In this document: one piece after another, positions 11,270-22,490 of the stretch
How the letters are laid out: each line of letters opens with the position of its first letter
How positions within the stretch are numbered: position 1 is the first letter of the stretch
DNA from: Brachypterus glaber
Taxonomy: Eukaryota > Arthropoda > Insecta > Coleoptera > Kateretidae
Direction: 5' to 3'
Length of the DNA stretch: 64,000 nucleotides
Assembly: GCA_958510825.1 (NCBI GenBank)
Contig: OY294054.1
Coordinates: 8,224,319-8,288,318, forward strand
Made by a program: the position numbers and the translations under genes
Notes under the pieces: model-generated
The model's database searches: none
Seen by the model: the letters and a program-made list of their open reading frames with translations, nothing else
Told to the model about the DNA's origin: nothing

Positions 11270-12203
11270 GTGCCTACCCTATAGGGTGCCAAAATACTGT
11301 CCCCCACTGCCCCCTTGCATCATTAAATATATACTGAATGATTTTGTACATTTGGACCTAGCAACTTTATTTATGGAATACAAATCGTTACAGTAACAAA
11401 CAAACGACTAAAGTTGCCAGAGGTTCCAAATATACAAAATTGTTTAGTATTTAATACGGTAACAAATTATCGTGCTTACCAATTTTCTCGTAAGCACGAT
11501 AAGTCGAAAATGATTTATGCTAAAGGCTTAAAATTTGAACCATAGATGGTGTAAGGGGTCAAAGAGAAACCCGGGGAAAAACTATTATCATCTACGATAG
11601 CTCGCTTAATATTTTTATGTATCATATACGATAAAAAAAATTTGAGATTTTTTTTGTAAAAATAAATTATAGATGGAATTTTTGTTTTGTTGGCAGTTGA
11701 AATTGTTTAGTATTTTCTCTTGGGTGAGCTGCAGGCCCAAATGCGGTATTCTTTGAACTGAAATTCGCAACAAGCTCCTCTACACACAAACTGCGTAGAG
11801 CTTCGAGCCACTTATCTTTTCACATTACACGCATGATTAACTGTATTATGTCCATAGTTATTTTTTTTTTTTGAAATATTACGAAATTCAAGTGCTTATG
11901 CATTTTTACGTTCTTCACTAATAATCTTTTGTATTCCTATTGTTAAATTTGAATTGTTAAATTTGACATTTTAAATGACACAGCTCTTATCCTGTTATTT
12001 TTGAACAAGAAAAGTTATATTTGGCGACAATGTAATATTAGGAATGTCACTGGTCATACAGAAAGTATTTTGCCTTACCAACAAAGGAAAAGTACGTATT
12101 TTGAAGTGTTACGTTCATGTTAATGGTATAGGAAAATAGAGTTACAGGGGGGTGGGGGTCCAAAATGATCAAAATTTGCATTACGTAATACTTGAAGGTT
12201 CCC
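11270..12203. other. Foldback remnant and unassigned DNA
   Basis: It begins with the continuation of the F-family fragment. A palindrome TCGTGCTTACCAATTTTCTC / GTAAGCACGA lies at about 11470-11503. The last part (AATTTGCATTACGTAATACTTG, 12170-12192) matches F-family sequence at about 39718-39740. No gene is seen. Confidence 0.5.
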
Positions 12204-12254
<51 letters not shown>

Positions 12255-12255
12255 C

Positions 12256-12337
<82 letters not shown>

Positions 12338-12350
12338 CGTAAGTAAGTAT
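12204..12350. repeat. (AAGT)n microsatellite
   Basis: About 36 units with few interruptions (an AACT unit near 12254, a TACG near 12336). It begins right after GAAGGTTCCC, where the homologous sequence at 39741-39750 reads GAACGTTCCCTTACTGAA, so the array expanded inside a foldback fragment. The poly-LLTY open frame is an artefact. Confidence 0.97.
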
Positions 12351-13554
12351 GTGTAGTTTATCAATGCTATTAAATTTTTACATGACAAAATTTTTGACTA
12401 TTTATACAATACCTACAAATAAATATTCAAAATTAACTTTTTTCCTTAATATAACAGACAGTAATTTTTTAAACCTATTAATAAATATAACCGGTTTTTA
12501 TTATCACGGGTAATTCGTTAAACGAAAGTATTTCTTTACAAAAAAATGTGTTATATGTTTTAGCTGAGGCAGGTACATCCACAAAAATAATTATTTATAA
12601 TACAATGGCGAAAAGTTAATTTTATTGATTGAGTAGGTTTTAAGTAATAAATCTACGAAATCAAAATTTAACTTTTCGTCCGTGTATTACACAATATTTT
12701 TATTCGATTGTTACTAATTATAGTAAATTTTTTAAATATATTTAATTTTAAATTACAAAAAGATATTTCCTTTTACTGTCTTATAACCTATCTAGTTATC
12801 CATGACAAATTGCTATCCAATCAAATCTCTAAAAAAAACAATTAAATCGTTTCTATTGCTTGCGGTTTCATTTTCAAATTAGCTTAGTGTTTTGATTAAT
12901 TTGTGTTAAAATGTATTTTTTATGAAAATATTAATACTTCTGAAGCCGTTCTACAAATATTATAAATATTGAAATTGTTTTACAATTGAAATTTTGTGTT
13001 TGTGATTTATTTTAGTGGATGAATACAGATTAACCATATATTATGAGGTTATGTTATAGAAGAAATTTTTATTTATATAAAATGATTATAATACTTGTAT
13101 CAAGCCAAAAAGAACATATAGTTCCAGAACAAAAGTGACCAAAATGTCATATTTCTTTATAAATATTACAGTAAAGGTAAAGCATTTTATTTAAAAAAGC
13201 TTAAAAATAACAAGTCCAACTTTTCGCACGCAACACATAAACAAAAAGTGACGCTTTTAGAATCAATAGAATAATAGTTATTTATGGTACTAGTGGGTAA
13301 AGTAGGTTTACCCATGAGTGCCATGGTTTTATCCAATAAATAGCTTAGGAATTCATATTTTTATTAAAAATTTTAATGACATTTATAAGAAAATAATTTG
13401 ACAAGTGAAAGTTGAGTGGGTAAAATAAATAATTATCCACTCAATAAAGTAAAAGCCACGCGGGGGTTATTATTGAGTTTATCTGTTTAAAATAAAGCTG
13501 GTAATTGTCTTATTATCTGTATGTATTGGATAAAAAATCTTTTACATGTCTAGT
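12351..13554. other. Unassigned AT-rich DNA
   Basis: No reading frame, RNA gene or clear inverted repeat was recognised over about 1.2 kb. Confidence 0.5.
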
Positions 13555-14950
13555 GTTATACAGTCTAACTAGACTTGTAATAGTAGATTACAGGTCGACT
13601 TGGAAAATAGTACTTTTCCGGGAGACCTGTATACTATTTTATTTATTAACCCTTTTTTATTTAAAGATAACGCACTAATTTTTTTGAAACTAGATGTTTG
13701 AATTAAAATGAAGAAAATAATACTATAATACTTCGTTTTTTAGTTCTTTTCATATTTACCACAAATCATTTTTCCTGCATATTTCACAAGAAAAGCACAA
13801 TCATATAAAACTGAAGGTTCACATACGCGTAACCCAAAAAAAACAACCTCAAAAAATATTTGTTGATAGCTCACAAGGCACCGTTTATAACATTTATTAT
13901 CCTTTTTAATCTCAAAAGTAAAAAATATTGACTTAAACTGTACATTAAAATTTTTTAAACAAAATGTATTATTAGATTATATTAGATTAGATTATATTCG
14001 TGTCCATCATAACAACAGCAGTTCAGCCATTTTGATGTTTTAATCGGTGGCGCCATCTAGGGGAAATTAATGATTTATAATACAGAGCAGTAATAATTAG
14101 GTTACTGGTCTCTATTTTTCATTACAGGTTAGGTCCAGGCTTGAAAACAGTGGAGCAAGAAATCACTTACTTCCCAAACTTTATTAATACTTCTAATTTA
14201 TGTATTAATTAAGTTTGGGAAGTACGTGATTTCTTGTCCCACTGTTTTCCACGCCTGGACCTGACCTGTAATCAAAAACAGAGACCAGTAAACTAATTAT
14301 AACTGGTCTGCAATTTAAATTATTAATTTCCGATAGATGGCGCCACCGATTAAAATATCATTATTAATGCTTTCGTTTAAAAACTTAAATGTACAGTTTT
14401 AGTCAATGTTTTTTACTTTTGAGACTGAGAAGGATAATAAATGCTATAAACGGTGCCTTGTGAGCTATCAACAAATGTTTTTTGTGGTTGTTTATTTGGG
14501 TACGCGTATGTCGAACTTCAATTTTATATGATTGTGCTTTTCTTGTGAAATGCAGGAAAAAAAATTTGTGGTAAAATATGAAAAGAACTAAAAAACTAAG
14601 TATTAAAGTAATATTTTCTTCATTTAAATTCAAACATATAGGTTTTAAAAAAATTAATACTTTATTTTTAAATAAATATGCTTTTCTTGTGAAATGCAGG
14701 AAAAAATATTTGTGGCAAATATGAAAAGAACTAAAAAACTAAGTATTATAGTATTATTTTCTTCATTTGAATTCAAACATCTAGGTTTCAAAAAAACTAG
14801 TACTTTATTTTTAAATAAAAACAGTTTCGAATAAAAATAGTATACAGGTCTACTGGAAAATGGTACTTTTCCTCGACCTATAAATGGTCTCGGAAAAGTA
14901 CTATTTTCCGAGTCGACTTGTAATCTACTATTTTTATATGTATAACTTAT
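13555..14950. mobile_element. 1.4-kb palindromic element K
   Basis: Left and right halves are reverse complements around about 14190: GTAGATTACAGGTCGACTTG vs the reverse of CGAGTCGACTTGTAATCTAC; AACCCAAAAAAAACAACC vs GGTTGTTTATTTGGGTACGC; CACAAGGCACCGTTTATAAC vs its mirror; and an inner hairpin (14025-14360) with GATGTTTTAATCGGTGGCGCC. The centre is a tight hairpin, TTCCCAAACTT…AAGTTTGGGAA, with a loop of about 35 nt. The right half is longer because of an internal tandem duplication. The minus-strand frames at 14403-14633 and the C-terminal half of the frame ending at 14654 are this repeat, not protein. Confidence 0.85.
14535..14822. repeat. Tandem duplication of about 145 bp in palindrome K
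   Basis: GCTTTTCTTGTGAAATGCAGG begins at 14535 and again at 14680. Both copies continue through GAACTAAAAAACTAAGTATT and ATTCAAACAT. The left arm of K has only one copy, so the duplication arose after the palindrome formed. Confidence 0.85.
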
Positions 14951-15262
14951 ACATATGAATTTCGTGTATTTAGGCGCTATTTTGTTTTTAATTTTATACA
15001 CCAAATCCAAAGATCTATATTTTATTCTTTTTTTAAAATTCAGTCCATTCAACATTGTTGTTATTGGAGTAAATTTAATACATTCGAGTATAATTCTCAT
15101 TGCTTTGTTTTGAATTTTCTGAAATTTAACAGTTTCAAAATTATTCATGTTTAAGAAAACTAAAGAACAAAATTCAATGTGAGGGCTAATTATTGACTTG
15201 CATATATATATATATATAATAAAATTTTTGTTAAAAATAACTGAACATAAAATTTTGGGGGT
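14951..15262 (-). pseudogene. LINE reverse transcriptase C-terminal relic
   Basis: The minus-strand frame reads KSIISPHIEFCSLVFLNM, then VKFQKIQNKAMRIIL, a TTMLNGLNF block and LDLVYKIKNKIAPKY. This is the conserved region after the reverse transcriptase domain of CR1/Jockey-type non-LTR elements (…LQ.IQNKA.R.IL… L.W L… R… L.FIYKI… PKYL). The frame then runs on into palindrome K and loses family similarity, so the relic was cut or joined there. It starts near a TA microsatellite (15198-15220) with no upstream RT motifs. It is a non-functional fragment, possibly of the same family as the LINE at 16061-18320. Confidence 0.75.
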
Positions 15263-15464
15263 AGAGGGAGAGGAATACAACCACTTAACTCTATAGGTTT
15301 TCAGCGTTTTAAATTTTTATTTGACAAACAAAAACTTTTCTTTATGAGTCGAGTAGGCATGTCATTTTAAAGTTTTTTTCATGCCTAAAACAATTGTGAT
15401 TTGCAATCAAAAATCGGTCAATGGCGCACATAGGTGAATTACAAATAGCTAGAATAGCTGCTAT

Positions 15465-18400
15465 ACAGGATGTTCCAGGTATTCGATCATTAATTTTGGA
15501 AGATGATTCTATATCCAAAAATATGAAAAAAAGTTCATATAAAGGTTGGTCTAGAAATCAGCTATAAGGGAGCTCCGGTCCTCCTAAGGGTGTAAAAGTA
15601 GTTTTTATTTAATATCTATGGAATTTTTTGAACCACAGTAAATAATTTTTGCACATACCCTAACATTGATAAAGGCTATCTTATCTTATCTAATTTTTAT
15701 TTGTTAACTTTAAACAGGGTGCTTAATGGGGGGGGGGGGCGTTGCCACTTTTTTGCCCCAAACTTTTTGCCTGTATTTTTTTTAACATTGAATTAATTGA
15801 CTTTGATTCCCTGGTTAAAAATACATAAAAAAGTTTTCTTAGTGTAAAACCGTAGAACCAACCGTTTTCGAGAAAGTTACAGGTAAAGAAATATTTTCAC
15901 GTTCTGAGCGTCAAAAATAGGAACTAAAAATTAAGCCAATGAAAATTTTAATAATGCAGAGTAATTGTACATCAAAAACTATAAAAAGAAGTTCCTATAC
16001 ATCTGAGTTCTAAATTCAATTTTAAGGATACTGCCTGGTCTTAGAAAGTAACTCCCTATAAAAATTATAAAAACCCTTTATTAGCTAAAAATGCTCATAC
16101 ATTATAAATAAACCCATAAAAAAATACGCATAAAAATACATAAAACATTGGCAGTAAAAACATCACAATGACTTAATATAATGAACACATTCTCGATTAA
16201 ATGAATTTAGTCTGTCAATGCTCTTAATATTTTTTAGGTAATCCATTATAGTTTAAAACCTTTACAGACAATAGACCCTAGGTTATTATTAAAAATATAA
16301 AAATTGTTTCTATTTCGCGTATTATGACAATGGACATCACTGACATACTGAGCTTCACTAAATAAATATGAGGGAACTAATTTATTTTTATTTTAAATAC
16401 AAACACTAACATACTCAACTCTAAAATTTGCTTTACGCTTAAAAAATTTAAAACATTTAGCATATCTAACACTCTTGTTCTTCTGTTACATTGAAGTATA
16501 GCTCTAATAATAGTGATGTGTAGTCTGCGAACAACTTTGTTTTAAAATACTTTAGAAGTTTACCTAAGTCGTTTATATACAAAATAAATAGCAACGGCCC
16601 TAAGAAACTGCTTTGCGGAAAAGTCCAATCTTTACTTTTCTTGCCTTGGAATAACTATTGTTGTATTTTACCTTCTGATACATATCTGAAATAAAATCTA
16701 TAATCCAATCTAAAACTACTCCTCGAGGCCGTAAATTCTTAGCATTTCTACTATTAATTCCGGTTTTATAGTTTCGAAGGCTCTTTTAAAATCAAGAAAC
16801 ACAACACCGACAAATTGGTCTTTAAAATTATTTTTCCAGTCATTAACTAAAAACTGTTTGCTGTTTGGCTGTTTGGCACGAGTGATTTTCTCTAAAACCC
16901 TATTGTTCTGAGATCAAAGTATTATTTTTGTTTAGAGGTTCTAAAATTTGTTGTATATAGTTTCCAATATTTTTTCATAAGGGGGTAATGTATTTACAGG
17001 GCGAAATTCATGACACAAATTTGTATTATTAACCTTTGCAATTGGTGTAATAATAGACATCTTGGGAAAACGCGTTTATCTAGAGATAGGTTTATAATAT
17101 CCAGCAATCTGTTACCCGTTACTTCAAAAACAACTTTTAAAATTTCAAAATTAATACCGTCCTTAGATACCACTTTATTTGGTGTTTTAAAAATTATGTC
17201 ACGTAATTGTCTCATGGTAAATAATTTAAACTTCGAAAATTTACTGCATATTACTTTATCTATTTCTATATCATTACTATATGTTGGAATAGACTTAATT
17301 ATCTCAGAGATACTATCAATAAAAAAGTTATTAAAATGCATAGCAATCTCAAGATCGTTTCTAAACTAATTAATGTCTTTCCAAAGTTTTTTGATATCGT
17401 CTTTATTTTCATCAATCTTGCTATCATAATACTTTTTAGTTTCTGTTCTTATAAGTTTTTTTACTATTTCTAATTTTTAATTTTTATATTTTTCCCAGTC
17501 TTCACATTTTTTTGAAAACTTTGCTAGTTTAAATGGAAGGTCTCTTTATTTAATACTAGTTATTACATCTTCTGTAGCCAAACTTGTAACTTGAAATTAT
17601 TGAACATTTTTTTTTTTTTGATAGGAGCAAAAATATCTAATTTTTCTATTATTGTATTTATAAAACTATTGGCCAAAACATTCACATCACTAGAATTACT
17701 ACTTCAATCCATACTTAAAAGAGCAAGCTGAAAACCATTTGCATCAAAGGTTTTAAAACTGCGTTTATATATTTGCTCACTAATTGGTTCCAGTGGATAT
17801 TTATTTAATATTCGAATGATCTGATACTTTTGGCCCATGTAATTGTAGGTAATAAGTTATCATTATTTGTTATAAATAAGTTGATTATAGTTGATGAAGG
17901 GTGTGTCATTCTCAATCTTTTGTTTTAGGCCAAAAAATTCAATTAAATTATTTAGTTTTAAAGTATAAAAAGAATTAATTTTAACATTGATATTAAAGTC
18001 TCCTACAATAATAATGTTACCACTAAACTAAATAAGTTGTTCAAGTTGTTCCTCAAAAAATGTTAAAAATTCCGCATCTGAACTACTAGGCGAATGATAT
18101 ATTGTACACACAAAAAAAAATGTCATTGTTAAAATTGATTTTTACCGCCAACAACCAGGTATTCATAGGTAATTTTGCGCTTAAAACTAGATTACAAGAT
18201 AAATGTTCTGTAATATACATAGCAACACCTTCTGTGTGTCTACTACTACTTGAATTACATAACAACAAATTATAGCCCTGTATATTTAGCTCATTTGCAA
18301 TATTCAATATTATATAAATTTTTTATCTCTAAGTGGAGATAGCTCCCTTAAGATCGATTTATGGACATTTGTGTATGGCACTTATTTTTACAGTTTTTGA

Positions 18401-18887
18401 TGAAAGATAAAAGATATTTTCGTGGTTTTTAGTTCATATTTATGATGTTCAGAACGTGAAATTATCCCTAACTACAATTTTCTCGAAAACGGTTGATTCT
18501 ACGATGTTATACTAAGAGTAACTTTTTTATGTATTTTTAACCAAGAAATAAAAATTTATTGGTAAAATGTAAAAAACTACAGACATAAAAGTTTGGGGCG
18601 AAAAAGTGACAACCCCCTCCATTTTACACACCCCTGGTTAAAGTAATCAAACCAAAATTACATAAGGCTTTATCCATTTTAGAACATGTGCAAACAATTG
18701 TTACTGTAGTTCATAGGGCTCTAGAGATATTAAATAAAAACTCTTTTCAAGACACCCCTTAGAAGGCGGTGTAGCTCCCTTAGGCTTCATTTCTAGACCA
18801 ACCTTTATATGAACTTTTTTGCCTATTTTTGGATGTAGAATCACCTTCCAAAATTAGTGATTTGATTAAATACCTGGGACACCCTGT
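15465..18887. mobile_element. Foldback element C, split by a LINE
   Basis: The left end ACAGGATGTTCCAGGTATTC and right end ATACCTGGGACACCCTGT are inverted. The arms (about 15465-16060 and 18325-18887) share in mirror order GATGATTCTATATCC, TTCATATAAAGGTTGGTCTAG, AAGGGAGCTCCGG, CTTTTTTGCCCCAAACTTTT and the GAAAACGGTT-type module. The modules are the same as in elements A and B, so it is a third branch of that group. The centre (16061-18320) is a decayed LINE inserted later. Confidence 0.82.
16061..18320 (-). pseudogene. Nested LINE with endonuclease and reverse transcriptase relics
   Basis: On the minus strand, in order: a 5'-truncated endonuclease (EGVAMYITEHL near 18220; IIIVGDFNINV near 18010-18040, the GDFN motif of EEP endonucleases); the pre-RT region (KDGINFEILKV near 17130-17160); RT motifs DWTFPQSSFLGPLLFILYIN near 16580-16640 (family form GVPQGSVLGPLLFLIYIND); and the catalytic box as LFADYTSLL near 16510-16530. 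The second Asp of FADD is Tyr, so the copy is catalytically dead. A stop follows about 16 codons later. The next similarity (HNTRNRNNFYIF, NGLPKKY near 16230-16330) is the extreme C-terminus, so the thumb and linker region is deleted. Many stops and shifts. Jockey/CR1-type by motif order. A weak open frame at 17010-17369 on the other strand is a shadow. Confidence 0.88.
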
Positions 18888-19242
18888 ATATATCTCGTTT
18901 AAAAACTTATTTTATGCTGATTATGTTCGAGTTAAATTTTTAAAAATCACTGTAAATTTTCTCCAAATATTTGATTGTTGACATGTGATGTTTTCTTGGA
19001 TCTTTATCATGGATTTTTTTACTTTATATGTAAAAAAACGTAAAGAAAACCTTGGATTTTTTTTATATATAAAAAACGTAAAAAAAATTAAAAAAGGGCA
19101 CATACATTTTTTTATTTTTTTTACCCAAAATGTTATTAGGGGCATACCTAATCGACTAATAAAGAAAAATTTTAGTTTGGAAAAATTAAAACCTATAGTG
19201 ACTAATGTTGCTGGAATCTTAAAAAAATAACATGTCATAAAC
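18888..19242. other. AT-rich DNA with overlapping shadow frames
   Basis: Open frames exist on both strands (18985-19230 and 18921-19244), but they are built from A- and T-runs (Lys, Phe, Ile) and match nothing I know. Probably non-coding. Confidence 0.5.
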
Positions 19243-19475
19243 ATCCAGTTTCTAGATCATGCAACACTAAAAAAAAATCGGAGCAACCAGGTCCATAGTT
19301 AAATACGGTCCAACTAATTTTCTGGTTGCTACCGCAATAAATCTGATATTACTCTTAAAGGGTAACAACACAATTTGTTGTGGTTACTAACCAACAATGT
19401 GTCCAGGTTTCTGGTTGAAGTAACCAAAAAAATAGTTGTTCCGTATTTAACTAATGATCTAGTTTTCCCAACCAG
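19243..19475. mobile_element. Imperfect palindromic MITE
   Basis: AGTTAAATACGGTCCAACTA then TTTTCTGGTTGCT (about 19288-19325) is mirrored by AAGTAACCAAAAAAATAGTTG then TTCCGTATTTAACT (about 19425-19453). The core is a smaller hairpin (AACACAATTTGTTG). The exact ends and target duplication are not visible. Confidence 0.6.
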
Positions 19476-20448
19476 ACCCTTTTTTCAGTAAATTAAATAT
19501 TTTTTCACAAGTATTAAAATAACTATTTCATAATTTGATCGAGCAGTGTAAGGAAGGACTGTCTCGTTTTGTGTGCATAATAGAACGAATTAAAATATAA
19601 CAAACACCTGACAAACAAAAGTCAAAAAGTATAATGTTATTGTTTTAAAATGAAAAGCGAAGGTTTCAACAATAAAAGTTGCCCCTAAAATTTTAAAAGG
19701 GTAAAAGAGTGTAGTTAACCTAAAACAATGTCTACAAACATGGTTTAGAAAACCGCGAAATGGCCAAGTGTACTTTTCTCATTCATATACACTCTATTGT
19801 TTTATGCCTACATTATTCTATCACCAAAGAATTAAGTGCTGGTTTATTCAAAAAGAACACTGCCGCAACAAAACGGAGGGTTATATCTCTATAGCCGGAT
19901 AGCAAATAATACACTACAAACGATTAGAACAGCCAAAAATATAGGTGGCCTTGATTTAATAGGGCCGTTTACGTAAGATATGCTGGGACCTTTTTCACAG
20001 GGTAAGACATGAGAGCTTACTTAAGGATATTTTGTAGAGCAAGTTTCAAGTTAGAAGAAAGGTAGGCATACTTATCCCTTAACTAAATGTTATTTAGTAA
20101 ATATTAACTAACAATTTTAAGACAAGTAAAAAAAAAATAAACGACCAAGTAGTTTCTTCACTCGTTCGTGATAGCATAGCCTAGTTGGGCAAGGTTCGAA
20201 GGCTCCAGGCCAGAAACCGTGGATACTCTGGTTTTTGAAAAAAAAAAGTATTTCTTGAAACTAAATTATTTTTTTCATATTCCAAGTGACTCACCTTGCA
20301 ATAAAAGCGTTGACAGACCGGTAAGTTAAATATAGTTTCAAATGTTTTTTACTTTAAAAACTAGTTTTTCAAAATGGTAATTTTTGCTTGCCCCCGGTAA
20401 AGGAATACTTCGAGCGGACCAGTGTTTATGAATATATATTTTAATTTT
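19476..20448. other. Unassigned DNA
   Basis: No gene. Around 20172-20215 a stretch has partial resemblance to tRNA boxes, but the spacing is wrong (see rejected items). Confidence 0.45.
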
Positions 20449-22490
20449 AGGTACAGAGAATATAGAAGAAACGTGAAAATACTTTTAAATACTTTAACCT
20501 TAGCATATAATCCAAATTGGTGCTCTAAAATATACAAGTAGATAACTTTTGTTTGGCTAATTAATTTAGCCTAATTGTAAAAATAGGATTTATAAGAATG
20601 CCTACTGTAATAAACATTGTTTAAATTCTGAAAAAATATAAACGTATTGCTATTGAAAGGTTTGTAAAAGTTATTTATAAAAATAATGGGACATCTTTGT
20701 TTTAAAATTTTAAAGAGCAATTTATAGCAGCTAATTTTTTCGTTACCCACAACTTAAGATAATAAGTTATTTAATAGTATATTAAAGTACTAGTTTCATA
20801 ACATACGTTTTTAGCCCAAGAGTACAAGTTTAGAAAACGAGCCGCTTGCGGTGAGTTTTCTAAAGTACTAGTGCGCTAAAAACGTGTTATGAAACGAGTG
20901 CTTTATACAATTTTTTCTATTTTGCTCTAAAGTTTTAAAAAACTTACATTTAAATTGATGACTGATTTAGGGATTTTTGTTTCGAATTGGCATAACAGTT
21001 TTCGCCATGTTTAAAATTCTAAGAACGAATATTATTTTGATATATTTTATAGTCATTTCTTCTCTTTTCCACTGCAAGTAACCAAGCCACAATTTTAACA
21101 CGGTAAAACATAACCTAAACACAAAATTTTGTGGAAAATTAAACTTTCACAATTGCACGGCAAACGTCAAGAGATAGACTTTTGTCTGTTGCCAACCCAA
21201 AAGAAAAAAAGTAGAGACCTCTTGTGGGCCTATAAGAACAAGCAAAATGCGTGTGATTATGAGCTTATAAGAGTGCAAAATAGAAAAAATAATATTTTTA
21301 ACTCCTGCAACTTTTTGCAATTTTTAGTGACATTATAAATAATATTTGTCTTTAGAGAAATGCATTATTTTATCTTTGTAGCAGTATTTCCATTAACAAA
21401 TGGTATGCTTTGTTATTTATGACAATTTTAGGTTTTGGTATAGGTACAAAATATACAAGAAACGTAAAAATACTTATGAATTTAGATGAATAAAATCCAA
21501 TAGAGTGCTCTAAGTAACTTCTGCTGCCAATTTTAAAAATTACATTTCCTTTGTTAAGGCTTAAAATATCGATTGTAATAAACATTGTTTAGATTCTAGA
21601 TTTTTTTTTTAAATATTGCTTTATTTTAGTAAAAGCAACACCTTCGTTAAATTTAAACATTTTAAAGAGCAATTCATAGCAGCTTATTTTTTCGTTTGGA
21701 CTTTTAATATTTGTCTTTAGGGAAACGCATTATTTTATCTTTGCAGCAGTTTTTTCCAGTTACAAATTTTATGCTGTATTATTTTGTTATTTACATATGA
21801 CAATTTATTTTAATTTTAAATATACAGAATATACAAGAAACGTGAAAATACTTATGTATTTAGATGCATAAAATCCAAATTAGTGCTCTAAAATACACAA
21901 GTAACTTCTGTTGCTAATTTTAAAAATTGTATTATCTTTGCTAAGAATAACAATGTCGACTGTAATAAACATTTTTTAGATTCTTGAAATTTTTGAAAAT
22001 ATTGCTCTTACATTTTTCGTAAAAGCCAATTATTACAAATAATGCGACATCTTTGTAAACTTTTAACATTTTAAAGAAGAACTCATATCAGCTAATTTAT
22101 TCGTTAACTAAAAGTTATGATAATAAGTAACTTAAAACAATATTCAAATTTTTGCAATTTTTAGTAACATGAGACATAATATTTTCTTTGATGAAACGCT
22201 TTACACTGTTACAAACTTTATGCTGTGTTATTTTGTTATTTATGACAATTTTAATTTTAAGTATACAGAATATACAAGAAACGTGAAAATACTTATGAAT
22301 TTAGATGCATAAAATCCAAATTAGTTCTCTCAAATACTTCTGTTGCTAATTTTAAAAATTGCATTTCCTTTGCTAAGGATAACAATGCCTACTGTAATAA
22401 ACTTTAGTTTGTTTAGATTCTGGGAAAATTTAAAATATTGGTCTTGAAATTTTTGTAAAAGCCATTGCAAGTGAATTATTGCAAATAAAG
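20449..22490. repeat. Tandem array of about 380-440-bp AT-rich units
   Basis: AGAAACGTGAAAATACTT-type phrases recur at 20467, 21458, 21836 and 22276. Each is followed in the same order by AAAATCCAAATTAGTGCTCT, ACTGTAATAAACATT, CATTTTAAAGAGCAA, a CAGCTTATTTTTTCGTT-like phrase and TATGCTGTGTTATTTTGTT. There are four diverged units; the first is split by an insertion (20788-21296), which explains its 991-bp spacing. No coding frame persists between units. Confidence 0.82.
20788..21296. mobile_element. Palindromic insertion within the tandem array
   Basis: 20788-20915 is a strong palindrome (GTACTAGTTTCATAACATAC…GTGTTATGAAACGAGTGC, with an inner TTTAGAAAACGAGCC / TGAGTTTTCTAAA). Further inward, TTTTTTCTATTTTGCTC at about 20921 is mirrored by GTGCAAAATAGAAAAAAT at about 21275. 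Comparison with the other tandem units shows this block is absent from them. The open frame at 21129-21338 lies inside and is not recognised. Confidence 0.65.

Noticed and set aside
20165..20225. tRNA or tRNA-derived SINE (TAGCCTAGTTGGGC followed by GGTTCGAAGGC)
   Set aside because: The A-box-like and B-box-like words are directly adjacent, while a tRNA needs roughly 30-40 bases between them, and no cloverleaf arms can be drawn.
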